Source: Segetibacter sp. 3557_3 (GTDB lineage Bacteria > Bacteroidota > Bacteroidia > Chitinophagales > Chitinophagaceae). Taken from it: a stretch of DNA of 64,000 nucleotides. The stretch covers positions 19,560 to 83,559 of the forward strand of contig NZ_SMSK01000023.1 of assembly GCF_004354985.1 (NCBI RefSeq), written 5' to 3'. The notes below the pieces were generated by a model that was given only the letters and a program-made list of their open reading frames with translations, had not been told where the DNA came from and did no database searches. Below, one piece after another: positions 17,512 to 26,728 of this stretch. Each line of letters opens with the position of its first letter. Positions within the stretch are counted from its first letter, which is position 1. The position numbers and the translations under genes were made by a program.

Positions 17512-19200
17512 TTAGCCATTCATACTTGCCAAAAATTCAATGTTGTCCCTGGTTCCGCGCATACGCTTAAGCAGTTCGTTCATTGCTTCTTCGGTGTTCA
17601 TATCATTGATGTATAAGCGAAGAATATTCATGCGTTGTAGTGTTTCCCTGTCGAGTAACAAGTCATCTCTCCTTGTTGAAGATGATACCAGGTCGATCGC
17701 AGGAAATATACGCCTGTTGGCAAGGCGACGATCGAGTTGAAGTTCCATGTTACCGGTACCTTTAAACTCTTCGAAAATTACCTCATCCATTTTGCTACCG
17801 GTTTCGATAAGCGCGGTTGCCAGGATGGTTAATGATCCGCCGTTTTCAATTTTTCTTGCTGCGCCAAAAAACTGTTTCGGCTTCTGCATTGCATTGGCTT
17901 CAACACCACCACTAAGTACTTTACCACTTGCAGGAGCAACGGTATTATGTGCCCTTGCCAAACGTGTAATGCTATCGAGCAGTATTACCACATCATGTCC
18001 GCACTCAACCAGGCGCTTTGCTTTTTGAAGTGCAATCGTGGATACTTTAACGTGTTTTTCCGCAGGCTCATCGAAAGTTGATGCAATGACCTCTGCCTTT
18101 ACACTACGTTCCATGTCGGTAACTTCCTCAGGGCGCTCATCAACCAGTACGACCATCAGGTAGCACTCGGGATGGTTAGCAGCAATTGCATTTGCAACTT
18201 CTTTTAACAGCATTGTTTTACCCACCTTAGGTTGCGCAACAATAAGTCCGCGCTGACCTTTACCGATAGGAGTAAACAGGTCGATGATACGGGTGCTAAA
18301 ATTGGTAGGACTGGTAAACAGGTTTAGTTTCTCATGTGGAAACAGCGGAGTAAGGTAATCAAACGGAACACGGTCGCGTACTTCTTCCGGACCTTTACCA
18401 TTGATGGTTTCTACCTTAAGCAGTGCAAAATATTTTTCGCCTTCTTTTGGCGGGCGAACAGATCCGTAAACAGTATCACCGGTTTTAAGACCAAATAATT
18501 TGATCTGGGAAGGCGACACATATACATCATCGGGTGAAGAAAGATAATTGTAATCGGAAGAGCGAAGAAAGCCATAACCGTCCGGCATCATTTCAAGCAC
18601 ACCTTCACCCTGGATTACGCCATCAAACTCGATATTAAAGGAGGCATCGCGACGTTGTTGTTGCGGATAGCGGGGCTGTTGTGGTGGTACGACGGGTGCA
18701 CCATCAAGGGCTTCCGGTATTTCAGCAGTATTTGCTTCAGGTGTAGGGGTTTGCGTATTCGCATCTTCGCGTGGAGCAGGTGCAGGCTGTTGCGTATTTA
18801 CATTTTCTTCAGCAGGTGCTTCTTCTTTTGCCTTTGGCTTACGTCCACGTTTTTGAACCGTATTGCGTGATTCTTCTGCAACTCTTGCGGGCTCAGGAGC
18901 ACGCACGATATCATTTGTTCTGTTATTGTTGTTTTTTTCTTTGTGTGCAACACCATTCTGGCCTGATACCACTTCTGCTTCTTCAGTAACGTTGCTGGTG
19001 TTGGTTTTGATAATTCTTTTCCTTCTGCCTTTTTCCGGAACAGCTTCTTTTCTATCGGTGGGAGTTTCAGCCTGGCGGTCTACTATTTTATAGATAAGAT
19101 CTTGTTTTTCAAGTTTTTTAGCATGGGGAATGCTGAGTTGATCTGCTATATCCAAGAGTTCTGGAACAAGCATATCGTTCAATTGCGAAATGTCGTACAT
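17512..19200 (-). CDS. rho: Transcription termination factor Rho
   Basis: Hexameric RNA-dependent ATPase that ends transcription. At 562 residues it is much longer than E. coli Rho (419). Residues about 1-43 form the Rho N-terminal helical domain ([19 protein letters not shown]). Residues about 45-190 are a hydrophilic linker rich in R, K, E, P, Q and T. The RNA-binding cold-shock-like domain with RNP1 DGYGFLR follows at about 205-270. The ATPase core has Walker A AQPKVGKT, Walker [14 protein letters not shown], the Q-loop region and the C-terminal [10 protein letters not shown]. Long linkers like this are usual in Bacteroidota Rho. It has its own terminator. Confidence 0.96.
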   Translation of the reverse strand: MYDISQLNDMLVPELLDIADQLSIPHAKKLEKQDLIYKIVDRQAETPTDRKEAVPEKGRRKRIIKTNTSNVTEEAEVVSGQNGVAHKEKNNNNRTNDIVRAPEPARVAEESRNTVQKRGRKPKAKEEAPAEENVNTQQPAPAPREDANTQTPTPEANTAEIPEALDGAPVVPPQQPRYPQQQRRDASFNIEFDGVIQGEGVLEMMPDGYGFLRSSDYNYLSSPDDVYVSPSQIKLFGLKTGDTVYGSVRPPKEGEKYFALLKVETINGKGPEEVRDRVPFDYLTPLFPHEKLNLFTSPTNFSTRIIDLFTPIGKGQRGLIVAQPKVGKTMLLKEVANAIAANHPECYLMVVLVDERPEEVTDMERSVKAEVIASTFDEPAEKHVKVSTIALQKAKRLVECGHDVVILLDSITRLARAHNTVAPASGKVLSGGVEANAMQKPKQFFGAARKIENGGSLTILATALIETGSKMDEVIFEEFKGTGNMELQLDRRLANRRIFPAIDLVSSSTRRDDLLLDRETLQRMNILRLYINDMNTEEAMNELLKRMRGTRDNIEFLASMNG

Positions 19201-19873
19201 AAATATTTTTGATAGTTAAACTCAAAACGTTCAATAGAAAGGAAAATGTTGAATAAAATTGATGGGATAAATCCTGAAAACTGATGAGCTAAAGAGTAGT
19301 GCGATTTATCAGAGTCGAATTCTTATGCAACGTTACGGTACAAAATTGTAAAACAAAAAGATTTACGGAATTTTTACGTAATTACAACTAAAAATTATAT
19401 ATACTTCTGCCTGGCAAAAACGCGGCTCTACTGGCCCATGTAAGATAACGCTGAAAATAAATACATATTTCATGCCACCGGATTTTAAGTAAGCTTTAAT
19501 CCTGTGATGCGTTGCAAATCAAAACGTTACGTAAGTCTTTCTACACTGTGGACGACCGCTTAAATCCACCCGGGGCTATGGAGTACCCAATGTTTAACAG
19601 ATTGCCAGGGCAAATGTTCGGCCTTGTTTTCTGCTGTTTTCAGGGCTAATGTAGTAAACTGATCAGCCATGTTGCACCATTTCGGGCACCAAACAGGAGG
19701 TGTTCAACGGTAATTCAGCGCCTTCTTTTTGAAACTTTATTTGTTGATAAATTGCGCGGGTTCCGGATCAATACTCGTTGAAATACCTTGGCCGATGCAA
19801 TCCTATTTCGGTTGTGTTACACATCGAAACTTCACTCCTCACCTTATCTTTGCCAACCTCAAAAGCAACGATC
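19201..19873. other. Divergent promoter region between rho and asnS
   Basis: About 670 bp separating divergent rho and asnS. An in-frame extension of asnS upstream to 19778 exists but lacks family-like sequence and is treated as leader. A -7-like box for asnS is at 19845-19852. No RNA gene or repeat was recognised; the rho leader is long and AT-rich. Confidence 0.5.
19845..19852 (+). promoter_or_regulatory. Putative -7 box of the asnS promoter
   Basis: TATCTTTG matches TAnnTTTG and lies 21 bases before the asnS ATG, which would give a short leader. No convincing TTTG -33 element is found at the usual 17-23 bases upstream. Confidence 0.45.
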
Positions 19874-21310
19874 ATGTTTAACAACCGGGTGAAAATTAAA
19901 GAACTGTTGCAGTCTGAATCGACTGGCAGGCAGGTAGTGGTAATGGGTTGGGTGCGTACTTTTCGCAATAACCAGTTTATTGCACTCAACGATGGGAGTA
20001 CCAACAATAACCTGCAGGTAGTTGTAGAACTTGGATTGCTTGATGAAGCAACACTAAAAAGAATCACCACAGGTGCATCGTTAAAGGTAACCGGCGAAGT
20101 TGTTGCCTCGTTGGGCAAAGGGCAGAAATATGAAGTTAAGGCCCAAACCATTGAGATCCTTGGTGACAGCGACGCCGAGAAATACCCGCTTCAGCCAAAA
20201 AAACATAGCCTTGAGTTCCTTCGTGAAAAGGCTCACCTGCGTTTCCGGACAAATACATTTGGATCTGTTTTCAGGATACGGCATTCTCTTGCTTTTGCCA
20301 TACATAAATTCTTCAATGACCGCGGATTTTTATACCTGCACACACCGGTAATTACGGCCTCAGATGCGGAAGGTGCAGGAGAAATGTTCAGGGTTACCAC
20401 CCTGCCTTTTGATAACCCGCCCCGCAACGATGACGGATCCGTAAACTTTAAAGAAGACTTTTTTGGCAAGAGCACAAACCTTACTGTAAGCGGGCAGTTG
20501 GAAGGTGAACTTGGTGCAATGGCCTTTGCAGAGATCTATACATTCGGCCCAACGTTCCGTGCAGAAAACTCAAACACTACCCGCCACCTTGCCGAGTTTT
20601 GGATGATTGAACCCGAGATGGCCTTCAGCGACCTTGAAGACAATATGAACCTTGCAGAGGCCCTATTGAAATACCTGATTGGATACGTGATGGTAAATAA
20701 TCGCGAAGACCTGGAGTTCCTGGCGCAGCGATTACAGGAAGAGGAAAAGCAGAAGCCACAGGCGGAAAGAAGTGAACTTGGCCTGATTGAAAAGCTTGAA
20801 TTTGTGCTGAACAATGCTTTCGAACGGATCACCTATACAGAAGCGATAGATATATTGCTGGAAAGTCCTGCTTACAAAAAGAAGAAGTTTACTTACGATA
20901 TACAATGGGGTACTGACCTGCAAAGCGAACATGAACGTTACCTTGTTGAAAAGCACTTTAAAAAGCCTGTGATTGTAACGGCCTATCCAAAAGAGATAAA
21001 GGCGTTTTACATGCGGCAAAATGATGACGGAAAAACAGTTGCTGCAATGGATATTCTTGCACCCGGTATTGGAGAAATCGTAGGTGGAAGCCAGCGTGAG
21101 GAACGCTTGGAAAAACTTGAAGAGAAAATGGCACAAATGCATATTCCTGCAGAAGAATTAAGCTGGTATCTCGACACCCGCAGGTTTGGCACCGTACCGC
21201 ATGCAGGATTTGGATTGGGCTTCGAACGCCTGGTTTTGTTTTTAACTGGTATGACAAACATTCGCGACGTCATTCCTTTCGCAAGAACACCACGCAATTG
21301 CGAGTTTTAG
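19874..21310 (+). CDS. asnS: Asparaginyl-tRNA synthetase
   Basis: Class II aminoacyl-tRNA synthetase charging tRNA-Asn. The start at 19874 ([13 protein letters not shown]) gives 478 residues, close to the 466 of E. coli AsnRS. An upstream in-frame codon would add 32 residues with no family similarity and would lie upstream of the -7 box. The N-terminal OB-fold anticodon domain (about 15-110) contains [18 protein letters not shown]. Class II motif 1 ([14 protein letters not shown]), motif 2 ([20 protein letters not shown]) and motif 3 ([15 protein letters not shown]) are all intact, and the C-terminal [16 protein letters not shown] is diagnostic for AsnRS. Confidence 0.97.
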   Translation: MFNNRVKIKELLQSESTGRQVVVMGWVRTFRNNQFIALNDGSTNNNLQVVVELGLLDEATLKRITTGASLKVTGEVVASLGKGQKYEVKAQTIEILGDSDAEKYPLQPKKHSLEFLREKAHLRFRTNTFGSVFRIRHSLAFAIHKFFNDRGFLYLHTPVITASDAEGAGEMFRVTTLPFDNPPRNDDGSVNFKEDFFGKSTNLTVSGQLEGELGAMAFAEIYTFGPTFRAENSNTTRHLAEFWMIEPEMAFSDLEDNMNLAEALLKYLIGYVMVNNREDLEFLAQRLQEEEKQKPQAERSELGLIEKLEFVLNNAFERITYTEAIDILLESPAYKKKKFTYDIQWGTDLQSEHERYLVEKHFKKPVIVTAYPKEIKAFYMRQNDDGKTVAAMDILAPGIGEIVGGSQREERLEKLEEKMAQMHIPAEELSWYLDTRRFGTVPHAGFGLGFERLVLFLTGMTNIRDVIPFARTPRNCEF

Positions 21311-21432
21311 GCATAACGATCATCCATGCCCGGTTCGTTGGAATCATTTTCAACCAGGAGATGAGCGCTGAATTGTTCCTGAAAAAGTTTGAAGACCTGC
21401 AAAAAATGTTTTTCATTTTTGCTTTTCGCTCC

Positions 21433-21440
21433 TATATTTG
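21433..21440 (+). promoter_or_regulatory. Putative -7 box of the tRNA-Phe promoter
   Basis: TATATTTG fits TAnnTTTG and lies 21 bases before the mature tRNA 5' end. T-rich sequence sits at the expected -33 distance but without a clean TTTG. Confidence 0.55.
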
Positions 21441-21461
21441 CAGTCCCGAAAGGGAAAAGGC

Positions 21462-21534
21462 GGTGCGGTAGCTCAGTTGGTAGAGCAAAGGACTGAAAAT
21501 CCTTGTGTCGCCGGTTCGATCCCGGCTCACACCA
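21462..21534 (+). tRNA. tRNA-Phe (GAA)
   Basis: Full cloverleaf: D stem GCTC/GAGC, anticodon stem AAGGA/TCCTT with loop CTGAAAA (anticodon GAA at 21495-21497), T stem GCCGG/CCGGC with TTCGATC loop, discriminator A at 21534. CCA is not encoded. The acceptor stem GGTGCGG/TCACACC has a C-A mismatch at the fifth pair and a G-T at the seventh, which is unusual. A strong terminator follows. Confidence 0.95.
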
Positions 21535-21541
21535 CTTCCTA

Positions 21542-21577
21542 AAGCCTTGTAAGCAAATGTTTACAAGGCTTTTTTTT
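21542..21577 (+). terminator. Rho-independent terminator after tRNA-Phe
   Basis: Perfect 11-bp stem AAGCCTTGTAA (21542-21552) and TTACAAGGCTT (21561-21571) with an 8-base loop, followed by six more T. Ends the tRNA transcript. Confidence 0.9.
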
Positions 21578-21698
21578 GGTCCAACATTTTGATGATCAAA
21601 GTAAGCAGGTTGAATCGATATACCGGGTTACTTACCACGCAAACAGTTGATTGACTTCCCTAAACACACCAACCAGCACGATAAAACAAGCAATAATC

Positions 21699-22181
21699 AT
21701 GAAGATGTTAGTATGCCATCAGCAAGTACATTCAACGGTGCTAAAGCAAAGATTGCTGAAACTACTTTGCATGTTGTTTTTGTTCATGCTGGCAGGGCTT
21801 CCCGGGTGGAGCCAGGCTGCGGAAAACTGGACCAGTAAACAATTGATCGAGCCCGCGGCCCTGGCAAAAATGATTACCGATAAACGGGATGTTCCGGTCA
21901 TTATCAGTGTTGGTCCCGGTGCGCCAATTCCCGGGTCGGTTAATGTTGGTATGGTAAACAATGCTGAAGGTATTGGCAAACTGAAAAAGGAACTTGCAGG
22001 TGTTTCGAAGCAAGCGGGAATTGTTATTTATTGTGGATGTTGCCCGTTTGAACATTGCCCAAACGTTCGACCTGCGATAGATATGCTTAAGCAAATGCAA
22101 TTCACCGGATACCAGCTGTTGAACATTCCCAACAACATCAAAAAAGATTGGATCGACAAGGGTTATCCAACTACAAACTAG
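21699..22181 (+). CDS. Exported rhodanese-like domain protein
   Basis: About 160 residues from the ATG at 21699. The first in-frame start is 48 bases earlier, and an even later start cannot be excluded. A hydrophobic stretch (LLKLLCMLFLFMLAGLPGWSQA) serves as signal peptide. The rest resembles a compact rhodanese fold: VPVIISVGPGAPIPGSVNVG, then VIYCGCCPFEHCPNVRPA, where the active-site loop cysteine would lie, and a C-terminal LLNIPNNIKKDWIDKGYP. The extra cysteines in the loop are unusual and may bind metal or form disulfides. It probably acts in periplasmic sulfur transfer or redox chemistry. No operon partner. Confidence 0.72.
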   Translation: MKMLVCHQQVHSTVLKQRLLKLLCMLFLFMLAGLPGWSQAAENWTSKQLIEPAALAKMITDKRDVPVIISVGPGAPIPGSVNVGMVNNAEGIGKLKKELAGVSKQAGIVIYCGCCPFEHCPNVRPAIDMLKQMQFTGYQLLNIPNNIKKDWIDKGYPTTN

Positions 22182-22798
22182 TTGTTGGTATGCGCCAATA
22201 AATCCGGTCCCAACATACCCGGTTAAACAACACTTACGCGCTAACATTGATAAGCCGGATCACTTTTTACGTATTGATCAGCCGGGGCGGCATAAGGAAG
22301 CGATGCAGGATTGGCTGCACTATCGTTGATGTAAAACAACCACTTTCATTCCCGCTTCAACCTTACTAACGTATACATCGTTCTACAGAATACCCAACTT
22401 AATCGTTTGTGTTAGTATACATCTACTCCCCCAATTAGAGGAACGGGGTTACTGTTACTTTACCTGGTACCACAAGTAGGGTGTTAACGTATTGCAATAC
22501 AACATCGAATTGGAGCCTGAAAAAGCAAAAGATTTCAACCTCGGTATCGAACGGGTTTGGCACTAATTTTTCGCGGGCTATAGAGATCTCATTCACCTTG
22601 CTACCCTTGTAAAGACAACCATTATCTGAACAACCCCGGCCTGGTATGCTTTAACGCGGTATGCAAAAACACAGATTATACAATCGTTTGTGCCTATCAG
22701 CAATTGCGAAAAGCAGCCACCACGGTAGCGGAATAACCAATTACCGGATTTGCCGCCGGAAGCTTTAACAAGCAGGGTAAACATTTCATTGTAACAGC
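22182..22798. other. Intergenic region with a decayed coding fragment
   Basis: About 615 bp without an intact gene. The first 300 bases show nothing I recognise. The second half, 22503-22795, contains pieces that read like the C-terminal part of a TonB-dependent receptor interrupted by stops, listed separately. Confidence 0.5.
22503..22795 (+). pseudogene. Possible remnant of a TonB-dependent receptor C-terminus
   Basis: The + strand reads NIELEPEKAKDFNLGIERVWH then a stop, and continues FFAGYRDLIHLATLV with a further stop and a shift into YLNNPGLVCFNAV. The ELEPEKAKDFNLGIE stretch followed by a YRDLI segment matches the pattern of TonB-dependent receptors (LxPEKxxxFExGxE, then a strand ending in DLI). 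At least two stops and one frameshift prevent translation. The call rests on a short motif and is tentative. Confidence 0.35.
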
Positions 22799-23359
22799 AT
22801 GGAAGAAGTTTTGGAAAAAATAAAAAGGTTTGCTCATCAGTCACACGGTGAACAAGTGCGCAGGTATAGTCAGGATCCCTACATTGTTCATCCAATACGT
22901 GTTATGCAAACGTGCAGGCAATTCACAAATGATATCACCGTTCTTGCTGCGGCATTATTACACGATGTGCTTGAAGATACAAGCGTAACCAGGGAACAGT
23001 TGCATGCTTTTCTCGAAGAAGTAATGACAGAGGAGCAGGCAGCCCACACTGTTAGCCTGGTGGAGGAACTCACGGATGTTTACATCAAACCAAGGTACCC
23101 ACATTGGAACCGGCGAAAAAGAAAAATGAAAGAAGCGGCCCGGCTTGAAAAAGCCAGCGACGAAGCACAAACAATCAAATATGCCGATATCATAGACAAC
23201 GCACCTGAGATAGCTGAAAAAGATCCTGATTTTGCACAACGTTTTTTACCCGAGTATCTATCGCTGCTAAAGCGGATTACGTCCGGCGAACCCAGGCTTT
23301 ATAAGCAGGCACTCGAAACCGTTTACAGTTGCTTACCGGAATCGAAAGACCGGCATTAA
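22799..23359 (+). CDS. HD-domain hydrolase of the SpoT/MESH1 type (small alarmone hydrolase-like)
   Basis: 186-residue stand-alone HD phosphohydrolase. Metal and catalytic residues of the SpoT/MESH1 hydrolase line up: His31 in YIVHPIRV, His55-Asp56 and Glu59-Asp60 in LLHDVLEDT, and Asp130 in KYADIIDN. There is no synthetase, TGS or ACT domain. Family members remove the 3'-pyrophosphate from (p)ppGpp or the phosphate of NADPH; the substrate here is inferred from the residues only. The ATG at 22799 is the first codon of the conserved helix. A tiny acidic gene follows 35 bp downstream. Confidence 0.82.
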   Translation: MEEVLEKIKRFAHQSHGEQVRRYSQDPYIVHPIRVMQTCRQFTNDITVLAAALLHDVLEDTSVTREQLHAFLEEVMTEEQAAHTVSLVEELTDVYIKPRYPHWNRRKRKMKEAARLEKASDEAQTIKYADIIDNAPEIAEKDPDFAQRFLPEYLSLLKRITSGEPRLYKQALETVYSCLPESKDRH

Positions 23360-23394
23360 TTTTTTATAAGCTAATAAACACTAAATCGTTTTCT

Positions 23395-23625
23395 ATGGAA
23401 AAAGATAATGAAAAGAATAGCCAGACCGGTAATGATCAGTCATCATTTGCCGGAACAAACCCCAACAGGTATGGTGATCCTTTACCTGCTGATGACCAGG
23501 ATAATCCCATCCAGGACAATGAAGCACAAAATGTAACCGACGGTGCTGAACGGCTTTCCGGTAAAGAGGCTGAGGATGCCCGGAAGAAAGCAATGGAAGG
23601 GATCAACCGGGGTAAAGCGGACTAA
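23395..23625 (+). CDS. Small acidic hydrophilic protein
   Basis: 76 residues from the ATG at 23395, without hydrophobic core, signal or membrane segment and rich in D, E, N, Q and G. The C-terminal ERLSGKEAEDARKKAMEGINRGKAD suggests one charged helix. I do not recognise the family. It is followed by a strong hairpin terminator and lies 35 bp after the HD hydrolase, so it is probably its operon partner. A similar tiny acidic protein is encoded at 37403-37585. Probably disordered; function unknown. Confidence 0.6.
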   Translation: MEKDNEKNSQTGNDQSSFAGTNPNRYGDPLPADDQDNPIQDNEAQNVTDGAERLSGKEAEDARKKAMEGINRGKAD

Positions 23626-23641
23626 CCAGCAATCATTGCTA

Positions 23642-23682
23642 AATAACGAAAGCGCCAGGGAGCCCCCGGCGCTTTCGTTATT
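23642..23682. terminator. Bidirectional hairpin between convergent genes
   Basis: Perfect 15-bp stem: AATAACGAAAGCGCC (23642-23656) and GGCGCTTTCGTTATT (23668-23682) with an 11-base loop. It lies between the small acidic gene (+) and the last GH43 gene (-) and could stop transcription from both sides, though the T tracts are short. Confidence 0.8.
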
Positions 23683-23711
23683 GTGTATCATTACAACCTT
23701 TAAGTGCTGCG

Positions 23712-25229
23712 TTATCGTGCCGACAAAGCTTCCGCTTGTGGTTCAAGGCTCCTGATCCGGAAGTCATCAAATACGGCAACCTTATCGCGATTACCCCTGG
23801 ATATCAATCCCGCCCTTACCGCCCTGTCCCATGGTGGAAGGTACCTGCCATCTACCGGAGCCGTATGTACAGCTTCGTATCTTTTCCCATCGCTACTCGT
23901 AAAAAAGCGGATATTCCCCCGGCGAAACTCCATTTTCATATAAACAACCGGGCGGTTCTTATTGGAAACGATTTTTATGGTGCTGTCCTTTCCGTCCTTT
24001 AAACGAACAATCCGCAAGCTGTTCCTGTTGCCATAAAAACCAACCGTGTTTTTGTCGTCGCCAAGTGCCGCCACACCAGCAAGTGCCGTGCTTTGTCCCA
24101 GCAATACCTTTGCGGTCAACTCGTAATCTCCGCTAAATGTTTTTTGACCCAGGTACGCACCAGACTCATCGGGTAGGGCTTTCAATAGCAGCTGGCCGTT
24201 TTTCACGTTTGCATCTACATCCTGGAATACACTCCATTGCCATGAACCGGCAAGTGAACCTGCATTAAAGTTATCCGAAACAAGACGCTCTTTTTGCGCC
24301 GCTTTGTTGTTTGATTCGTCTACGAATTCAACCCAGCCGTTGTTGTCAAATTTAAACTCACGCAGCAATCCTTCGCGGCCGGTATAGGCATGTGAATATT
24401 TGTTGTAAGCATGGTATAGAAAAAAATACCTGCCATCTTTTTCCAGGGCGGTTCCGTGACCGGGACACATCCAATCACCTTTATTGCCCATTGCCGGGTT
24501 GCGCGGATCTTTTTCCCAGGGGCCCAACAGCGACTTCGATCTTGCGGCTCCAACAACATAATCACAGCCGCTTCCACAACATCCCGCAGCGGCATAAATC
24601 GCATAGAAATAGCCGTTGTGTTTCACCATCGAAACCCCTTCAACAAGGTTCTTCTCCCAGGGTTGATCGTTTCTGAAAAGTTCTTTTTTCTCACCTATCA
24701 GCGCAGTCCTTTGTTCGTTCATTTCGCTCGCCCAAATCGGTGTTGGCTTTCCAACACTGTTGGCATCTTCTTTCCAAACCAGGTATAGCTTGCCATTTTC
24801 ATCGCGCATCGGAAAACCGTCAATAGAGCCAACCTCCTGGCATATCAGGGGGCCGAGATCGGTGTAAGGCCCTTCGGGTTTATCGGCACTTGCTACACCA
24901 ACACACAGGTTCCCGTTTTTCTTATGTGCCGAATAGTATATCCATACTTTGCCATTTTCGTAGGTTATTTCCGGCGCCCAGAAGTAGTAATCGGCCCAGT
25001 CGGGTTTTTTGGTGAAAACAAATCCCTGCGGATTCCAGTTTACCATATCGTCCGACCGTAATAGCGGAAATGCAGGAAACCAATTGGATGTGGTTGCGGT
25101 TGCCCAATAGGTATTACCGATCTGAACTGCCGATGGGTCGGGGTGATCACCTGGCAGCACCAGTCGTTGCGAGATGCAAGAAGAATAAGCCAGCAGGGCC
25201 ATAAGCGTTACAACAATTTGTTTGGTCAT
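23712..25229 (-). CDS. Glycoside hydrolase family 43 protein with C-terminal beta-sandwich
   Basis: Secreted or lipid-anchored arabinosidase/xylosidase-type enzyme, 505 residues. The N-terminus MTKQIVVTLMALLAYSSC is a signal with a possible lipobox Cys at 18. The five-bladed propeller (about 20-315) shows the GH43 triad in typical places: general base Asp in DHPDPSAV, the pKa-modulating Asp in GSIDGFPM and the general acid Glu in VEGVSMVK. Residues about 325-500 form a concanavalin-like domain as in GH43 beta-xylosidases (SDNFNAGSLAGSWQW onwards). It is the last gene of the polysaccharide utilisation locus. A 12-base motif 40 bp before its start is shared with the first GH43 gene. Confidence 0.93.
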   Translation of the reverse strand: MTKQIVVTLMALLAYSSCISQRLVLPGDHPDPSAVQIGNTYWATATTSNWFPAFPLLRSDDMVNWNPQGFVFTKKPDWADYYFWAPEITYENGKVWIYYSAHKKNGNLCVGVASADKPEGPYTDLGPLICQEVGSIDGFPMRDENGKLYLVWKEDANSVGKPTPIWASEMNEQRTALIGEKKELFRNDQPWEKNLVEGVSMVKHNGYFYAIYAAAGCCGSGCDYVVGAARSKSLLGPWEKDPRNPAMGNKGDWMCPGHGTALEKDGRYFFLYHAYNKYSHAYTGREGLLREFKFDNNGWVEFVDESNNKAAQKERLVSDNFNAGSLAGSWQWSVFQDVDANVKNGQLLLKALPDESGAYLGQKTFSGDYELTAKVLLGQSTALAGVAALGDDKNTVGFYGNRNSLRIVRLKDGKDSTIKIVSNKNRPVVYMKMEFRRGNIRFFTSSDGKRYEAVHTAPVDGRYLPPWDRAVRAGLISRGNRDKVAVFDDFRIRSLEPQAEALSAR

Positions 25230-25381
25230 ATTTTGGGTTTTCCGGTGTAATAAATAAATTCATTTGGGTCAATGTTCCTTGTAATATGCTTTGGCGTATT
25301 TACGATGCATAGCTGAACCAGCCTTGCGTAGCGTACAACTCCTCAAGCCATACACAAGCAACAGGGTATAACATCTCCGCG

Positions 25382-26521
25382 CTACTGCAAACGATGCTGA
25401 TTTTTTCGCGGCTTGTTTTCCGATGGTATAGCAAGCGGTACGGAAGTTTTAACCGGCTCGCCAAAATTGGGTGTGCCATCTGAGTTCCAGGTAAACCGTT
25501 GTGCCCGTGGCGATCGAAACCTGCCACATCCCTGGCCGGGGGCTGAGTTTGCATGATACAATATCCAGTCTTCGGTTCCATCAGGCGACTTGAAAAAAGA
25601 GTTATGACCCGGCGCATAAACACTGTTTGCTTCAGCGCGTTTAAATACCGGTTCCGGGTGTTTGGTCCACTTCGATGAGTCAAGCAGGTTGTTCCCGCGT
25701 TTAGTTGATAACATTCCAAGCACGTACTGGTCGGTCCAGCATCCACTTGCCGAATACAATAAAAAAAAATCCTTATTGTGTAGCAGTATCTGGGGTCCCT
25801 CATTTACATATACGTTTGGTGGATTATTATTGTCGCGGAGTTCCCCATGTTTTTCCCAGGTATACGTGGGACTCGAAATACGCACCCTGTCGCCAACAAT
25901 CGTCCACGGGTTCAACATCTTTGCAATATAAATGTCCTGTTGCCCGTTACGTTCTCCATCCCAACCACTCCAAACCATATACAGTTGTTTGTCGAGTTGA
26001 AATACAGAACCATCAATTGCCCACCGGTTCAATTTATCGGTTACCTGTCCTTTAAAGGTCCAGGTACCGCTTAGCGGATCAGCCGAAGCATTTTCCAAAA
26101 CATACATCCGGTGGTTTTCGTTTTTCCCATCATCTGCGGCAAAGTACATATACCATTTACCACCAATAAAATGGATTTCGGGTGCCCACAACTGCTTCGA
26201 ATAAGCCGTATTTTTAGGGGGCACGTAAACCGTTTTTCGCTCAGCGGTTGCCAGGTCAGCCAGGTTACTTGTTTTATAAATCACCAGGCTGTCCGACAAA
26301 GTATGGGTATAATAGTAAAAACCATCTTTAAAAATACTCCAGGGATCGGCTCCGCGCGGAAGCAGCGGATTGGTAAATGTTTTGGTTGTTCGGCTTTCCG
26401 GCTGCCGTTGAACATTGCAGTTAAAGCAGAGCAGGAGCAACCACATCAGGTACAAATGCCGGCGGTGACCGACCAGGTATAAACTCGTGCGCTTAGAGGT
26501 ATTTTTTTTTGGGACAAGCAT
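25382..26521 (-). CDS. Glycoside hydrolase family 43 protein (paralogue 2)
   Basis: 379 residues from the first ATG; an internal start at 26446 (MWLLLLCFNC) would give a better signal/lipoprotein N-terminus and may be the true one. Single GH43 propeller: catalytic base in PRGADPW, pKa-modulating Asp in WAIDGSVF, general acid in VNEGPQIL. It is clearly a tandem paralogue of the neighbouring enzyme at 26729-27799; the PGHNSFFKSPDGTEDWILYH segment is nearly identical to its counterpart. Such single-domain enzymes usually act on alpha-L-arabinose linkages. Exact specificity cannot be read from the sequence. Confidence 0.92.
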   Translation of the reverse strand: MLVPKKNTSKRTSLYLVGHRRHLYLMWLLLLCFNCNVQRQPESRTTKTFTNPLLPRGADPWSIFKDGFYYYTHTLSDSLVIYKTSNLADLATAERKTVYVPPKNTAYSKQLWAPEIHFIGGKWYMYFAADDGKNENHRMYVLENASADPLSGTWTFKGQVTDKLNRWAIDGSVFQLDKQLYMVWSGWDGERNGQQDIYIAKMLNPWTIVGDRVRISSPTYTWEKHGELRDNNNPPNVYVNEGPQILLHNKDFFLLYSASGCWTDQYVLGMLSTKRGNNLLDSSKWTKHPEPVFKRAEANSVYAPGHNSFFKSPDGTEDWILYHANSAPGQGCGRFRSPRAQRFTWNSDGTPNFGEPVKTSVPLAIPSENKPRKNQHRLQ

Positions 26522-26631
26522 TCGTTAATAATGATTCATCGTTGCTACGCTCAGTTCATCTGCAGCCTTTTATAGCATCGGATTAAAACACCCTATTTGA
26601 CATCAGCGCGGCAGCGCTAAAAGCTAATTAA

Positions 26632-26664
26632 CCCATAGCTGATTTTGTATAATTCAGCTATGGG
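26632..26664 (-). terminator. Intercistronic hairpin between two GH43 genes
   Basis: CCCATAGCTGA (26632-26642) and TCAGCTATGGG (26654-26664) form a perfect 11-bp stem with an 11-base loop. On the minus strand it lies just after the stop of the upstream GH43 gene and is followed by a T-rich stretch. It may attenuate transcription or protect the 3' end of the upstream message. Confidence 0.5.
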
Positions 26665-26728
26665 CAGGTTGCCGGGTAAAGCCTGCCTGAAATTACATCA
26701 AATGACAAAGCCAGCCTGTTTACCTGGT

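Noticed and set aside
19778..19873. N-terminal extension of asnS
   Set aside because: The 32 added residues have no family similarity, and the -7 box lies inside them.
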